A stretch of 64,000 bases of DNA from Periplaneta americana (lineage: Eukaryota > Arthropoda > Insecta > Blattodea > Blattidae): assembly GCF_040183065.1 (NCBI RefSeq), contig NC_091117.1, forward strand, positions 107,066,001 to 107,130,000, given 5' to 3'. This document shows, in pieces, positions 31,120-42,066 of this stretch. Within the stretch, counting starts at the first letter, position 1, and each line of letters opens with the position of its first letter. The notes under the pieces are model-generated. The model was not told the DNA's origin and did not search any database. It saw nothing but the letters and a program-made list of their open reading frames with translations. Position numbers and translations under genes: made by a program.

Positions 31120-33420
31120 CGAGTAACATTAAAACAATAATAAATTGAGCTCTCTCTTAAGTCCCAAGTATGTACAGTTTCCCTAGAAAAGGATGAGACG
31201 ATTGAATATTCCTAAGTCTCAGATGTAAGACACTGCACATGATTGGAGACCAGAGCACTGATACACAAGATAACGAATATTGAGTTACTTAAATTCAGGC
31301 TATTTGGTTTGTTACTAGCATTGTTCCGAAATTCACTTCAAAAACTGCAAAAAAATATGATAATATTACGTAAATAAAAGATAAATATATACATAAATCG
31401 TATAGTTAAATCGACAATGGACCTTCATGACTAGATCGACACTCCGCACAGAAAGGAAAGCTTTCGTGTCATTTCAATAGCTCAGACGCTAAGACTTCTG
31501 CGTCTCGTGTAGAAGAGTGCGAGTTCGATTCCTAGTCTACACAACGATTTTTTTTTTTTTTTGTTTAAATAACTTTGAAATAGCTAAATAACGTTGAAAT
31601 AGAGTTTTACAAAGTCCTCAGATTAAGTGTTAATGATCACAGACAACACAAAATTACAAGTTATAATATTGTAAACGTTAATCTAATGAATGCATTTATA
31701 CATACACACACATACAATGTAAATGCATATATATTAAAAACTAACAATTAAAATGAAATTAAAAAATATTCCTAAGCCACACAAACAAACTTTTACAAAG
31801 GTTTAGAGTCCTTAGGCTATGTCATTTGTTGAGTAGTTATTACAATATTTTATTAGTAGCTTTCCCATATGTGTAAGAATTGCACTCGCACAAAACAATT
31901 TTTGTTAAAAGTGTGGCTTTGGATTATTTCATTCTCACCCCTTCAGTTGATTTTAACTATTTTATCTACGTGTTTGCAATAGTGTTTAATTTAATGTTCA
32001 TTCAATTTTATTCATGTTATGATTGAATGAAAAAACGCTGTTGCAGTTATTGACTAATTACATATATTAATACTAATTATTAAATGCATCTCTTAAATAA
32101 CCAATTGCAGTATCTTTTGCAAAATCTTGAATGTTTAAGTTGTCAATAATATTTCTGTACTATATACTATAAGACATTAAAAGAATTCGCAATAGATTTG
32201 GGATCCTCTAGTTTATAATCACTAGTTTTAATGAAAAAATATTTTCTTTCTTAGAATATCTACAAGTTTAACTTCAATAATATTCCAAGTAGCTTTAATT
32301 GCATTATCTGAATGTTGTACTTTTCTATTTGAATGTATTCTATTTCCCTCTTTCATAATGTTTGATAAATTACACCGTACTTCTTGTAGTATTTAAGAAC
32401 ATGAGGATCATTACATTGCAACTCATTACATATAGATTCTTCTTTTTAAAACATGAGAGTTTTAAGTCCCTGCGTTATCTACATGTTTTTACTTTTGAAT
32501 TTTTTCACAACATTGAGTGGAGAACATCCACTAAATTGATTCTGAAATTAAAGTGAAAAATACAATACATTTATTCTTAATATCAGTAGTACCAGTATCA
32601 TATACATTTTTCCAAGATTCATTTTGTAGACATAAATGTAAATAGTCACTAGATACAGCATTTACGACTCTTTTTTAGTTTTTAAATTAATATTTTGAAA
32701 TTGTTCAGTGACATTGAAAACACTTAGGATTTGTTTATCATGTTCAGACAAGCCATTGATTTTAGGTTCTGTCGAATAGGAATTCAGTCTAATTCTGTGT
32801 ACAAAACTTTTATCAATGGCTGTGCTACTTCAGCTTGTATGCTGGTGGGAAAATGGCTCTACGACTAAGGTTTCCAGTTTCAAGGAGTGAATTTAATTTA
32901 CTTTTACGGAAAAGTTCCGAGAGTTAATCTATGTTTGTCTCTACAGATCACAAATTCCATATGAGATTTATAAAGTCTTTTCTTTACAAATTCAATGTTG
33001 GCTATAAATATTAATAAATAATGTAAGAAATATGAATGATTGTAGTTAGAAGTCTGATTTACATTATAAAAAGCAAGAAGTTACATTCCGCGGCAACATT
33101 TGCACTTTCGATGTTTGGTTTTGTCGTCCAACGCATAAGCACGGACCTATTCAATGCTTATGTTAATAACATAGAATTTAGCTGTAGCAATGTGGTGTCA
33201 TAACTTGGGATTTGTTTACTTAATGTAATTAGATTTAATTTGATTAGTTTCGCAACAATAATTGGACATCCTGTTATATCCTGTTATTGAAATATTTAAT
33301 TCAGGGTTGATTTATTAACTTTTACTATGCAAGATGCCTGTTATTTCAATAATTCTATATCACGTTAAATAGTCATTGTCTACACTAAAGTATTATCGTC
33401 ATCCCTCATTTCTCATCGTA
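31120..33420. other. Intron DNA with one tRNA-like unit
   Basis: The only feature seen is a plus-strand tRNA-like unit at about 31475-31560: AATAGCTCAGACGCTAAGAC (A box), GCGAGTTCGATTCC (B box), then a run of T. The rest is AT-rich with no recognisable domain. Confidence 0.5.
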
Positions 33421-33829
33421 ATGGCGTACCGACGTGACATGAGACAGCGAGTTATAGCTCTAGTTGAGGCTGGATATGGGGCTAGATCTGCTGGCCGTTT
33501 GGTCGGTGTTCCTGGAAGTACAGCCGCGAGGGGGTTCATTGTTACAAAATTCAGGGGAGGTCAAAAATCGCCCTATTCCTGGGCGTCCGCGGATTTCTTC
33601 ATTGGAAGAGGATGCTCTCTTATTCGAGACAGTTCGACTGGACCCCTTTCAGACTGCTAACGAAATAAGAGCAGCATCTAACTTTCCTGGTTCTTCACAG
33701 ACTGTGATCAGCAGGTTGAGGAACCGCGGTATTAGGAGCCGGAGGGCTGCGCAAATGGAAATATTGGGGGAAGCACAAGCTGTCAACCATCTTGCCTTTG
33801 CTACCAATCGAGTGGATTTCGATTGGTGA
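33421..33829 (+). pseudogene. Tc1-like transposase, N-terminal fragment
   Basis: The ATG at 33421 starts MAYRRDMRQRVIALVEAGYG followed by RSAGRLVGVPGSTAARGF, a Tc1-type paired helix-turn-helix domain. After a one-base frame change near 33540, PIPGRPRISSLEEDALLFET continues with the GRPR-like linker, and then TVISRLRNRGIRSRRAAQ. The frame ends FATNRVDFDW and a stop at 33829, where the DDE domain would begin with a VxFSDE-type motif. That catalytic domain is missing. Terminal repeats were not found. Truncated and frameshifted. Confidence 0.8.
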
Positions 33830-34047
33830 AATGTATGATGGTATGTGTACAAGATTTTAAGTTAACGGGTCTCTTTTTGTTTTTTATGATTTTTGTTTCA
33901 GGAAGAATGCTTTTAACTTCCAAGTAAGATTTATTTACTTTTTGACGAGATTCAGCCCACTTGTAGATAAAAAAATTGGGCATAAATTATTCCATATTTT
34001 TCGACAAATTATACAGTTGAGGAACTCTGAACAAATTAATTACACCT

Positions 34048-34142
34048 CAATAAAAAAAAAGAGTTTTACCTGGGATCGAACACGAAACATTTCGGTTATA
34101 CGGTGGAACCGACACGCTGCTATATGAGCTACCGAGACAAGA
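34048..34142 (-). mobile_element. tRNA-like element 5 (SINE-type)
   Basis: The minus strand reads GTCTCGGTAGCTCATATAGC (A box) and TCGTGTTCGATCCCAGG (B box), followed by a run of T. It resembles the units at 27445, 28700, 29940 and 31480 in organisation, not in exact sequence. Confidence 0.5.
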
Positions 34143-34261
34143 CAGTGACAGCAGCAGTCCAGAATGTAGATCCGATAGCAGGCATTTGCCATTCGGTACA
34201 GAGAAAAAATGATATTTTGTTACCCGAGCTATGTTGTGAAATCGTGGCCTTAAATGACTGT

Positions 34262-34345
34262 CTTCTTCGTGATCCTTATTCTGATCCTTGTCCTTGTTGT
34301 GGTCCTTGTAACAATTCTTGTTCTATTTGTCATGGTACTTATCGT
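34262..34345 (+). repeat. Short copy of the GTCCTT/ATCCTT minisatellite
   Basis: GATCCTTATTCTGATCCTTG followed by TCCTTGTTGTGGTCCTTG, the same words as the 9697-10510 array. The Cys/Pro-rich frame across it is an artefact. Confidence 0.6.
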
Positions 34346-34696
34346 TATACGTCGATATCGAGTGAACCGCGCTGTAAAACTTTAACTTCCGACAACCAAG
34401 AATCGTCTCATTCTTTTTAAGGGTAACTGTACATAGGAATTAGAAAACACAACCTTCCAACCATCACCTGATAACTAACATTAAACTGTGAAAACAGCTC
34501 AACACTTAAGTTATACTGCGTCACAGACCACTAGAAAAGAGATATAAAATCGAAACTTTGTAGGGTGACAAAATACACATTAGAGAATCTAATAATGCAT
34601 TGAACAGAAAAAGGGCAAAACATGGATTATGCCCGTTTTCGATTCAACTCCTCAATTACATTGTTGAGTGGATGAAATAAATAAATAAATTACTAC

Positions 34697-34885
34697 CACA
34701 GTCTAGTATATAAGTACTGTCACGAAGCTTGAGTTTATGAGGGTACTCAGAATAATGGACTGTGCAGATACTATTTCGCATTGTCTGTGATGAGGCGATA
34801 CTAGCGATCCTAGTGGTTAGCAACTATCTATGGATGCATATTTACTATGTATTGAGCTTCGTGACTGCATATACTATAGACTGTG
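34697..34885. mobile_element. Short MITE with CACAGTCTA ends
   Basis: The left end, CACAGTCTAGTATATAAG then TGTCACGAAGCTTGAG, matches the complement of the right end, CACAGTCTATAGTATATG then AGTCACGAAGCTCAAT. It is about 189 bp with no coding. A partial copy lies at 55622-55745, and related ends lie near 57580-57600 and 58565-58580. Confidence 0.75.
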
Positions 34886-34890
34886 TTACT

Positions 34891-34979
34891 CAATGGCGCA
34901 CCCAGGAATTTCTCTTGGGGGTGGTCCAATAAAAGGATGACACACGCACGCACGCACACACACACACACAGATATATAG

Positions 34980-35011
<32 letters not shown>

Positions 35012-35253
35012 ACGAAGTCTAGTCTTCTTGGCTTTTTCTTTAGGTTGTTAACAACATCTTGTGGAGAAACTATGATATCACAATGGATGTCAAATCAAAA
35101 GTGTTATGTACATGTACGTGAATCATTTCGGTAAAATTACAGATAACAGATTTATATGCTATCATTGCTTAAAAACTGAGTAAAAATGTTACAACTTATC
35201 ACTTTGGGGGGGGGGGGTCTGCACCCGATGGACCCCCATCAGTGCGCCCTTGG
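34891..35253. mobile_element. hAT-like MITE
   Basis: The left end is CAATGGCGCACCCAGG and the complement of the right end is CAAGGGCGCACTGATGG, similar to hAT termini. GTTACT occurs directly outside both ends (34885-34890 and 35254-35259 region), a partial target duplication. The interior holds (CA)n, a T run at about 34980-35006 and a G run near 35206, with no gene. Confidence 0.5.
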
Positions 35254-35259
35254 GTTACT

Positions 35260-36027
35260 ACTCCCTCTAATATCATATTTGTGAACATCTTTGTTTGATG
35301 TAAACAAATTATAAAAACAAAGCTGCTTTATATATTAACATATCAGTGACAATTAAAATGTTGTATGATTTAAATACAGATCTCAGAAGTTCTCTTTTAC
35401 ATTAAAAATTAGTTTTAGCATTTTATTTAGAATAAGTAAATACTCTCCTTAGGCCCATATATTTTGTAGATCCGTCCCAGAGTAAATTACTGTAAGAAAT
35501 AGCTTCCATAATATAAGATCACAGTCTATCACACCTAAAAACTTTGTAGAATTTACATTATTATATGAGGAGCACAGCTGCCTCTAAAGCAGATGGTACT
35601 TTTACATTTCTATTAAAAAATAGGTCTATAGCCTACAGAATGTTTCATCAAAATTTAATGGGCCTATTAAATTATAAGCAGCACCCCAACTATTGAATAC
35701 CAGCACACAAACTATTGAATAGCAGCACACAATCTTTGCAATATCGGTATATAACTACTTCAAAAGGAAATTTATGATGGTTTTACCAACAAAAAACTAC
35801 CTTAGTATTTGCTTGTTAAACCCCGTAGTGTTTGCAGCACACTCTTTATGCTGTGTCGCAATTAGGCAAACTCAACGAATGCCACAACAGAAATGTAACA
35901 TTATTGACACCAAAAGAAAATCTGCAAACCACAATGAAACCTTATCATAAAATGCTTATTCTGAAAATACCCATAAGTGGTACACTGTTCATAAACGGTA
36001 CCTAAACTTCAGTTTCCTAGAGAGCCT
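35260..36027. other. Intron DNA, nothing recognised
   Basis: No domain or defined repeat seen. Confidence 0.5.
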
Positions 36028-36187
36028 TACAAATAGGCCCTAAGTCCGGCCCTTTGTACATTTCAAGTTATGGCCTGTATTGACAAGGAATTAAGAAAAA
36101 TTTGGTTTACAAATAGGCCCAAAGTCCGACCTCTTATACATTTCAAGTTAAAGCCTTTATTGATAAGGAATTAAGGTAAATTTGGTT
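36028..36187 (+). repeat. Tandem duplication, 2 x 80 bp
   Basis: Two adjacent 80-bp units start TACAAATAGGCCC (36028 and 36108) and share CATTTCAAGTTA, AAGGAATTAAG and AATTTGGTTT with scattered mismatches. It lies about 360 bp downstream of Gps2 exon 1. Confidence 0.8.
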
Positions 36188-36550
36188 TGTCAAGAACATA
36201 TTTCCGTGTCATTTCGTGATAGTTTTATTGCACATGACTGCAACAATTTATATTTATCTGCAGAAATGAGAAATTCGCAAAAATGTATTACATTCAACTC
36301 GTACGTGGGTTTGTTTTCATTGCATTTTGTTTATTTTTCTTGCAGGTCGTGTCTGACAATTGTTAGGTACATGTGATTTTAATAAGCTTCGTGAGAAGAA
36401 TTAGGTAACACAATAATTGACACGTGATGGACACCTTAGTCCTAAGTGTAGGTACAGTACCGTTACCGTTACCGTATTATATTTATATGCCAGAAAGAAG
36501 TGGCAATACTCAGTCGTATTAAAAATGACATTCTTAAACTTAATGCATAC

Positions 36551-36647
36551 CTTGTTTCTTCTTCTGTCTCTCACGTATTATATGAGTTTTGAGGGCTTCC
36601 CACATTGCTTCACTTCTCTTCGGACGACCCACAACCACCGCCGGCAT
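36551..36647 (-). CDS. Gps2: Gps2 homologue, exon 1 (start codon)
   Basis: The ATG at 36647 opens MPAVVVGRPKRSEAMWEALK, then THIIRERQKKKQ, and ends in a split codon before the donor GTATGC. It lines up with the N-terminus of vertebrate GPS2 (MPALL, then RPK, AM, AL, HI and ERxxKxQ at matching spacing). The 97 coding nucleotides leave one base (G) that joins the two bases at the start of exon 2 to give Glu, so the reading frame runs straight into the coiled coil. The agreement of three exons in strand, order and phase makes the gene call strong. The intron that follows is 25,660 bp, filled with transposons. The upstream transcription start was not identified. Confidence 0.9.
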
Positions 36648-37706
36648 TATGAGAGCAATAACACAGTAATAATGCCAAAATTTCTTTCACCTCCTTGAAT
36701 ACGCTCAATTTTATACTTTCTTACAAATATACCACGTTAAAATAAATTATTTTGGGAAAAGTGAGGAATGGTAACAGCATTTCCACTACTTCAATATTAC
36801 TCTGTCAAACTGCAATGAATTACATTGAGGTCATAGAATACGGCCATGGCTTGCTAGATAATATCTCTATGGACATACTAGTCTGGCTCACGGATGACAA
36901 AACAGTCTGGAAACAAATACTAGATGTCACTTTAAAACCTCCAATTACGCTACAAATCACAATTTTGAGGATCGTTTTTCTAAAACTCGCTTTCTTCAAA
37001 AATTGACCAAATAAATTATACACTGCATCACATACGTGAAACAGGCCTCCTTCATCTTATGTAATACATTTTTGCAGAACTCGCTTTCTATTATTCGAGT
37101 GTTACAAAAAAAACTCGCTTTCTGTTTCAGAAGTTAACATCTAACAATCAAAGTAGCCAGTATAGTGCGATAAATTTATCATTTTCTTTTATACACTTGT
37201 AACAATGTGCAGTTTATACAGTATATAGGCTACAGCAGCTGTGCCCACTCATTATTGAAACGAACTTTGCCCGATATCTAGTAGTGTAGCTACAGTAAGC
37301 TTGGAGACAAGTTGTTAAGAGTTTAATAAAAATAGTTTTCTTTATATTTCACTATGGATGGCGGATATTGTGCCTCCGTTACTACAGTGGATAGCGGAAG
37401 AAAAAGGCAACGTGACAGTGTAACGAAAAAAAGTTCTAAATACGGTATTTGGAGGATAGTTCTGGTCCTCTTGATGTTTCCTGCCCACGTATCATTTATT
37501 ATAATCATTTATTGCATCCGTTGATCATGTACAGTAGATGATATGGGACATGTCATATTTACAAAACTAATACACATACTGTAAAAGTAATAACTATAAT
37601 TAATAATATCCATGAAAATTATGCAGCTAAACGGAGACGATATGGGTGTTATGTTTCTGATCTAAATTACGTGGATATGATTGGTAAGTAGATATTTATT
37701 AATATT

Positions 37707-37748
<42 letters not shown>

Positions 37749-38222
37749 TCGTTGTCTTTATTGCAAGTAATATTGAGATCTATCTAAAACTGATTAAAGA
37801 AAACAATATTATGCAGTCAGCATTTAATTTGTACGCTTACTATTTTCTTAGAAATCTACAAAAAACATTGTTTTCAATTTTTACAGAATTTCTGAAGAAA
37901 TATCTCAAAAACCTATCAAGATGTTTTTTTGCTTAATCATATGGAAGTTAGTACCATAGACAAATAAATAGAGGTTAATATTACTAAAAAAAAAAAAAAA
38001 GCTACTGTGGATCCTAAAGAGGCAATAAAATTCAAAGGAAGTCTTCATAAGATATTTATTGAGGAAAGACAATGGCAAATTGGTCTGTGTATGTGCTAAA
38101 TCATAAAATATTTATTATATTAAATACACAAAATCTAACCTACAAAATGTGTTTTTAAAAAGCCTTAAATATTTCCACTGTAATAAATCAGAGATACAAA
38201 AGATTTATTTGCTAAAAAATGG
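36648..38222. other. Upstream region of Gps2
   Basis: Should contain the Gps2 5' UTR and promoter, but no clear initiator, TATA box or 5' UTR splice site could be fixed. It includes (ATT)n at 37706-37747. A possible plus-strand exon at about 37630-37682 ends in a good GTAAGT donor and is preceded by ATTATGCAG; its product is unknown. Confidence 0.4.
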
Positions 38223-38224
38223 TA

Positions 38225-39090
38225 CCGTCATTTTCCATAACTATGGTCCTGGAACACAACTATGGTCCACGAAACAACTATTCAAAGAACATTGTTCATT
38301 CATTCATTTTATTCTATAGATCTTACATGAACAATGAAGCTTTAAGATGTGGAACAAGTCAAAATTTTACAATATTACAATTACAATTTTTACAAATTTT
38401 TATAGCTTTACAATTTAGTAATTTTCTACAATTTTTACAATTTTGTGCAATTTTTTACAATATTTTGGCGAGATGTAGTGAGATGAGGTGAGGTCAGAGG
38501 ATTCGCCAAAATATTACCAGGCATTTGCCTTTTGGTTGGGGAAAACCTTGGAAAAACCCAACCAGGTAATCATATCAAAAGGGTTGATGCCAAGGATTCG
38601 CCATAGACCATCCGGCTTCAGTCCCATGGCTGTGGAAAACCTCGGAAGAAACCAAAGACCAAAAAGGGATCCAACACAAGCCCGAACGCAGCTCCGGATC
38701 AGCAGCCCAGCGAGTCTTCCGACTGAGCTACATCGATGGCTCTACTAAAAGTATACAATACATAGCCAATCAGATTATTAAATTTACAAACGCAAACTAT
38801 CATTCATCAGTTGAGCTACTGTATATGTATAATGCAGAACAAGTAAGTTAATTAAATTTAAGGCATAAACAATTCAACCAGTTGTGATATACAGAAATTG
38901 ATAATACATATCATGCAGACTACTTCAAATTACAAACACAAACAAGTAGAAGTAACATAGACCGTTCGTAGATATAGCTGCAGTGACTTCACTTCAAACT
39001 ACAGTACAGTAAAAATATAGATAAACGAGGTAGGCCTACTATGTTATGGAGTACAAAATTTGAATGGACTATAGTTATGGAAAATGACGG
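38225..39090. mobile_element. Non-autonomous TA-flanked element with 24-25 bp TIRs
   Basis: The left end is CCGTCATTTTCCATAACTAT and the complement of the right end begins with the same 20 bases. Both ends are flanked by TA (38223-38224 and 39091-39092). It spans 866 bp with no transposase. A SINE sits inside at about 38470-38745. TA flanks fit the Tc1/mariner superfamily. Confidence 0.8.
38470..38745 (-). mobile_element. tRNA-derived SINE nested in the TA element
   Basis: The minus strand starts with a tRNA-like head (TCGATGTAGCTCAGTCGG, then GAGCTGCGTTCGGGC), followed by a body whose complement contains GGAAAACCTCGGAAGAAACC, GGGGAAAACCTTGG and AAAACCCAACCAGGTAATC. The AAAACCCAACCAGGT body resembles a SINE family that I recall as common in arthropods. 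Confidence 0.65.
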
Positions 39091-39241
39091 TATATATTTC
39101 AAAGGATATAAAAACATGTATGATTTGAGGCTTTCTCGGCTTTGGTTCGCTAATATGTTTTCGCGGGATATCAGCCGAGTTAAAATTTTGGAATGTTCCA
39201 AGCTTTCAACTGCTATCTTTGCAGCCATCTTCAGGGAAGTA
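39091..39241 (-). mobile_element. Penelope-like element, terminal segment left of the P insertion
   Basis: On the minus strand it carries CTGAAGATGGCTGCAAAG followed by ATAGCAGTTGAAAGC, a hammerhead-like core: CTGAAGA, a pairable stem GGCTGC/GCAGTT, then GAAA. GAACATTCCAAAATTTTAAC comes after it. Together with 44376-45085 it forms one Penelope-like element that the P transposon at 39242-44375 split; the shared octamer GGGAAGTA lies at both junctions. Confidence 0.65.
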
Positions 39242-39516
39242 CAAGAGGAGTAGAAACAAAGACCTTGAGTAGAAATAGAAGAGAGGGGGTCAATCGTATC
39301 TATTCCCTGTTAATCGCTGTTAATTCTATGGCACTGCCACGATGAGCGCTAACATAGCCTCTTACCAACATTCCGTCACTGATTTTAGACTCCTGGAAAT
39401 GGAGAATGAACTTGCGTGCTCTTGGTTTAAGTTGTTAGTCCTGGAACAATTTCTTGCCGTATTTCAAGAACTGAAGAAGAAGACATATTGAATTTTCTTG
39501 CCTAGGCGAGGGAAGG

Positions 39517-39613
39517 ATGGCCAGACGAATTAAATGCGAATATCCGTATTGCGGAAGTAAGAAGAGTAGTCACCACTCGAAATGTTTCTTCAAAATACCT
39601 GGGATAGTGAGAG
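39517..39613 (+). pseudogene. P-like transposase, THAP exon 1
   Basis: The ATG starts MARRIKCEYPYCGSKKSSHH followed by SKCFFKIPGIVR, and then a GTGAGT donor. The CxxxxC pair and the FFKIP segment are the first half of a THAP (C2CH) zinc-binding domain, which in P transposases recognises the element ends. The exon is 97 nt and ends in phase 1. The second half of the domain is expected in the next exon at 40644. Confidence 0.7.
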
Positions 39614-39807
39614 GTGAGTTTTCATTTACAGTATATAGCAATGTTATCACTTATAACTAATTTGATATACTTGTAAATTTTGCTAGCCACGTGCATCATT
39701 TCAAATTATATAGGTTAGGTTATCAGATATTAATTCATACACACATATACAGAATTTGTAACATCTAGTTACATATTAACAAACTTTTATTATTATTTCT
39801 ATTGATA

Positions 39808-39844
<37 letters not shown>

Positions 39845-40131
39845 ATGCATTTTTTGTTTTTATTTTCGAAGCTTTTTATACAGTGCAGGAGAAACTTTGC
39901 TGTTTTGCGCACCACACACGGGAGAAAAAAAAAGTTATTTCAAACACTGAATATAACCAATAAATTTGCAGCAAACCACGTCGTGTCGTGTGGAGCTTGG
40001 TACCGGAGTTTCAATGTTCCGATAGAAAAAAATAGAGTAATAGACCCTTTCCTTGAATATTCCCCGCGTGGTATTATTATTTGAGACTTTTACATATTTA
40101 TAACATTTATTATAAAAATAATAGTAATATT

Positions 40132-40162
<31 letters not shown>

Positions 40163-40643
40163 GTAGTAATAATAATAATAATAATAATACAAGTCTATTT
40201 ATGATATAATTAAATGTTATATAGGCTATACTGTATATGTGTATGAAATTACCGTAAGCACAGGAACGTGACTTCGTGGCACTTTATAAAATCACTCTAA
40301 TAGCCTATAAAGTGAAAGGGAACAGCTGCAGTGAGCTATGATGATGTAGCTTATACTTAAACCATTTTATGACATATTTTATCCACCTATATTTTATTTT
40401 ATTTTTTTGTTTCGCCTACATTGTATTTTTACAAATGTTGTCTTTAAATACGAATTTTTTTCTGGACCAAAATTAGGCCTACAATAGAAATGATGAGGTA
40501 ATTAGTATTTTAACGTGAAGCTGCCTGGAGGAGTTTATTTTAATTTTTCTTGGTTCTCAAAGTGATTTTATTAAGTGTCATGAAATGGTTTTCCTGTGCT
40601 CATAATTTATATTTATTTTACACTTTATTTTAATTTTTTTCAG

Positions 40644-40764
40644 ATGCAAGGCATGCCTAGAAGCATTGGGCATATAAGATCTGATGGTTAAAGAGCCCAA
40701 CAAACTGCACAACAGCTTTCGGGAGCCATACCTTGCAAAGTTGAAGCTATCTCCAATGGTCAAG
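40644..40764 (+). pseudogene. P-like transposase, THAP exon 2 (damaged)
   Basis: Acceptor TTTTTTTCAG, donor GTAACT. The frame reads CKACLEALGI, a stop, then DLMVKEPNKLHNSFR, matching the second half of a THAP domain (DLMxKxPxKLHxSxRVCSxHF). The final CxxH has been lost to a frame change after NSFR. It does not join exon 1 in phase, so an indel is present. Inactive. Confidence 0.6.
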
Positions 40765-41459
40765 GTAACTTACTTAAGTAACTGCAAGCCTTTTATATTA
40801 TACAATTTCAGTGCTTCATATCTATACCTATAAATTCTGTCGTAATTGCAAATTGTGAATGAATACATAAAGAAAAGCCATTCACACAAATAGTGAAGTA
40901 TCAGGCTAAGTAGATCCCATAATTAAAGCTTTGGGGCGAATAATGGTCTGTATTGCAATCTGCTAACTGGGCAGGAGGAACGAAAATGTTACATCGTCAT
41001 TCCACTCATAAATAATTTACTATTGGACGGGCAACATACACCGTTATTCCATCAATATGTTTTGTACACTAAGCAAAGTATAGATTGTATGTTACTGAAA
41101 GTCATATTACACATCGGAGAAGTTTATGACATTATGAACAGAATAATAATGAAGACAATGACAAACACAGTTTTTAAATGTTGACTATAAGAGAGTAACA
41201 CATTTTAAACAGTTCCTTTCTGACATCAAGAGCAAGCTGTGAGCACATCTTGAAAGAATTTCCGCAAATCTGTTCCTGAAACGAAATAACTTGATAACAT
41301 TCTAAGATAAAGTATAATGGCAAAAATTGTAACATAAACCATTATTCGGCCCAACGCTTCAATTGTAACCTCTATCCTTGGTGGTACAGGACTACTTACT
41401 CTTGCTGTCAGTTCATAATTTTAACCTTTTGGTTGTTTTATTTTGTACGGGAAGAAACA

Positions 41460-42010
41460 GAGGACCCCCGCCAGAGAGGCTGGTGAACCCCCAAGAGAGG
41501 AGAGGCAGTGAGAAGAGGCTGGGGAGCCCCCAAGAATGCAAACCACGGCCACACCGATAGTAACACTGAAGAGGAGGAAAATTTTCAGTCTTCGAGTACA
41601 ACTGCATCATCTGAGAGGAAGAGTCCTCAAGACCACACAGAGAGATCTGAAGATTGACATTGCCCTTGCAACTTTAAGGAAGAAGGTTCCCGGGCCATTA
41701 TATGAATTGGTAAAAAATAGTGTCTCCTCAAATGCAAGGTATGTACAGAGAGTTCGGTGGTCACCGGAATTGAAAGCAAAGGCTCTTAATATTTATTTAC
41801 AGAGCCCAAGTGCCTATAGAATGATTAGGAAGTTATTAAATTTCCCTTCTAAGGCTACATTGCTTAGAGTTTTGCGAAAGTATACCACTGATGTTGGTTT
41901 TAGTGACAAATTATTCGACATACTAAGGAATGCCTGTAGTAAGATGACTCACACTGACAAAGTAGGCTGCCTTATGTGGGATGAAATATCTTTAAAAGCA
42001 GTGTTGACAA
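41460..42010 (+). pseudogene. P-like transposase, HTH and start of catalytic domain
   Basis: The frame from 41536 gives a coiled coil (LKRRKIFSLRVQLHHLRG), then a helix-turn-helix-like segment (VRWSPELKAKALNIYLQSPS, SKATLLRVLRKYTTDVGFSD), and then GCLMWDEISLK, where the first catalytic Asp of the RNase-H-like domain sits. The order matches the P transposase at 61681-63999 (RWSEETVKQ...VVDEMSIK). The frame leaves the family soon after this motif, and an inverted fragment follows, so the catalytic domain is incomplete. Confidence 0.75.
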
Positions 42011-42066
42011 GCAATAAATGTCTGCAGCAACTAAATGGCTTAATGTCCGTGTTGCACTATTGAACA

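Noticed and set aside
34103..34420. Cys/Pro-rich 105-aa frame
   Set aside because: It runs through a tRNA-like unit and a minisatellite fragment; no coherent protein.
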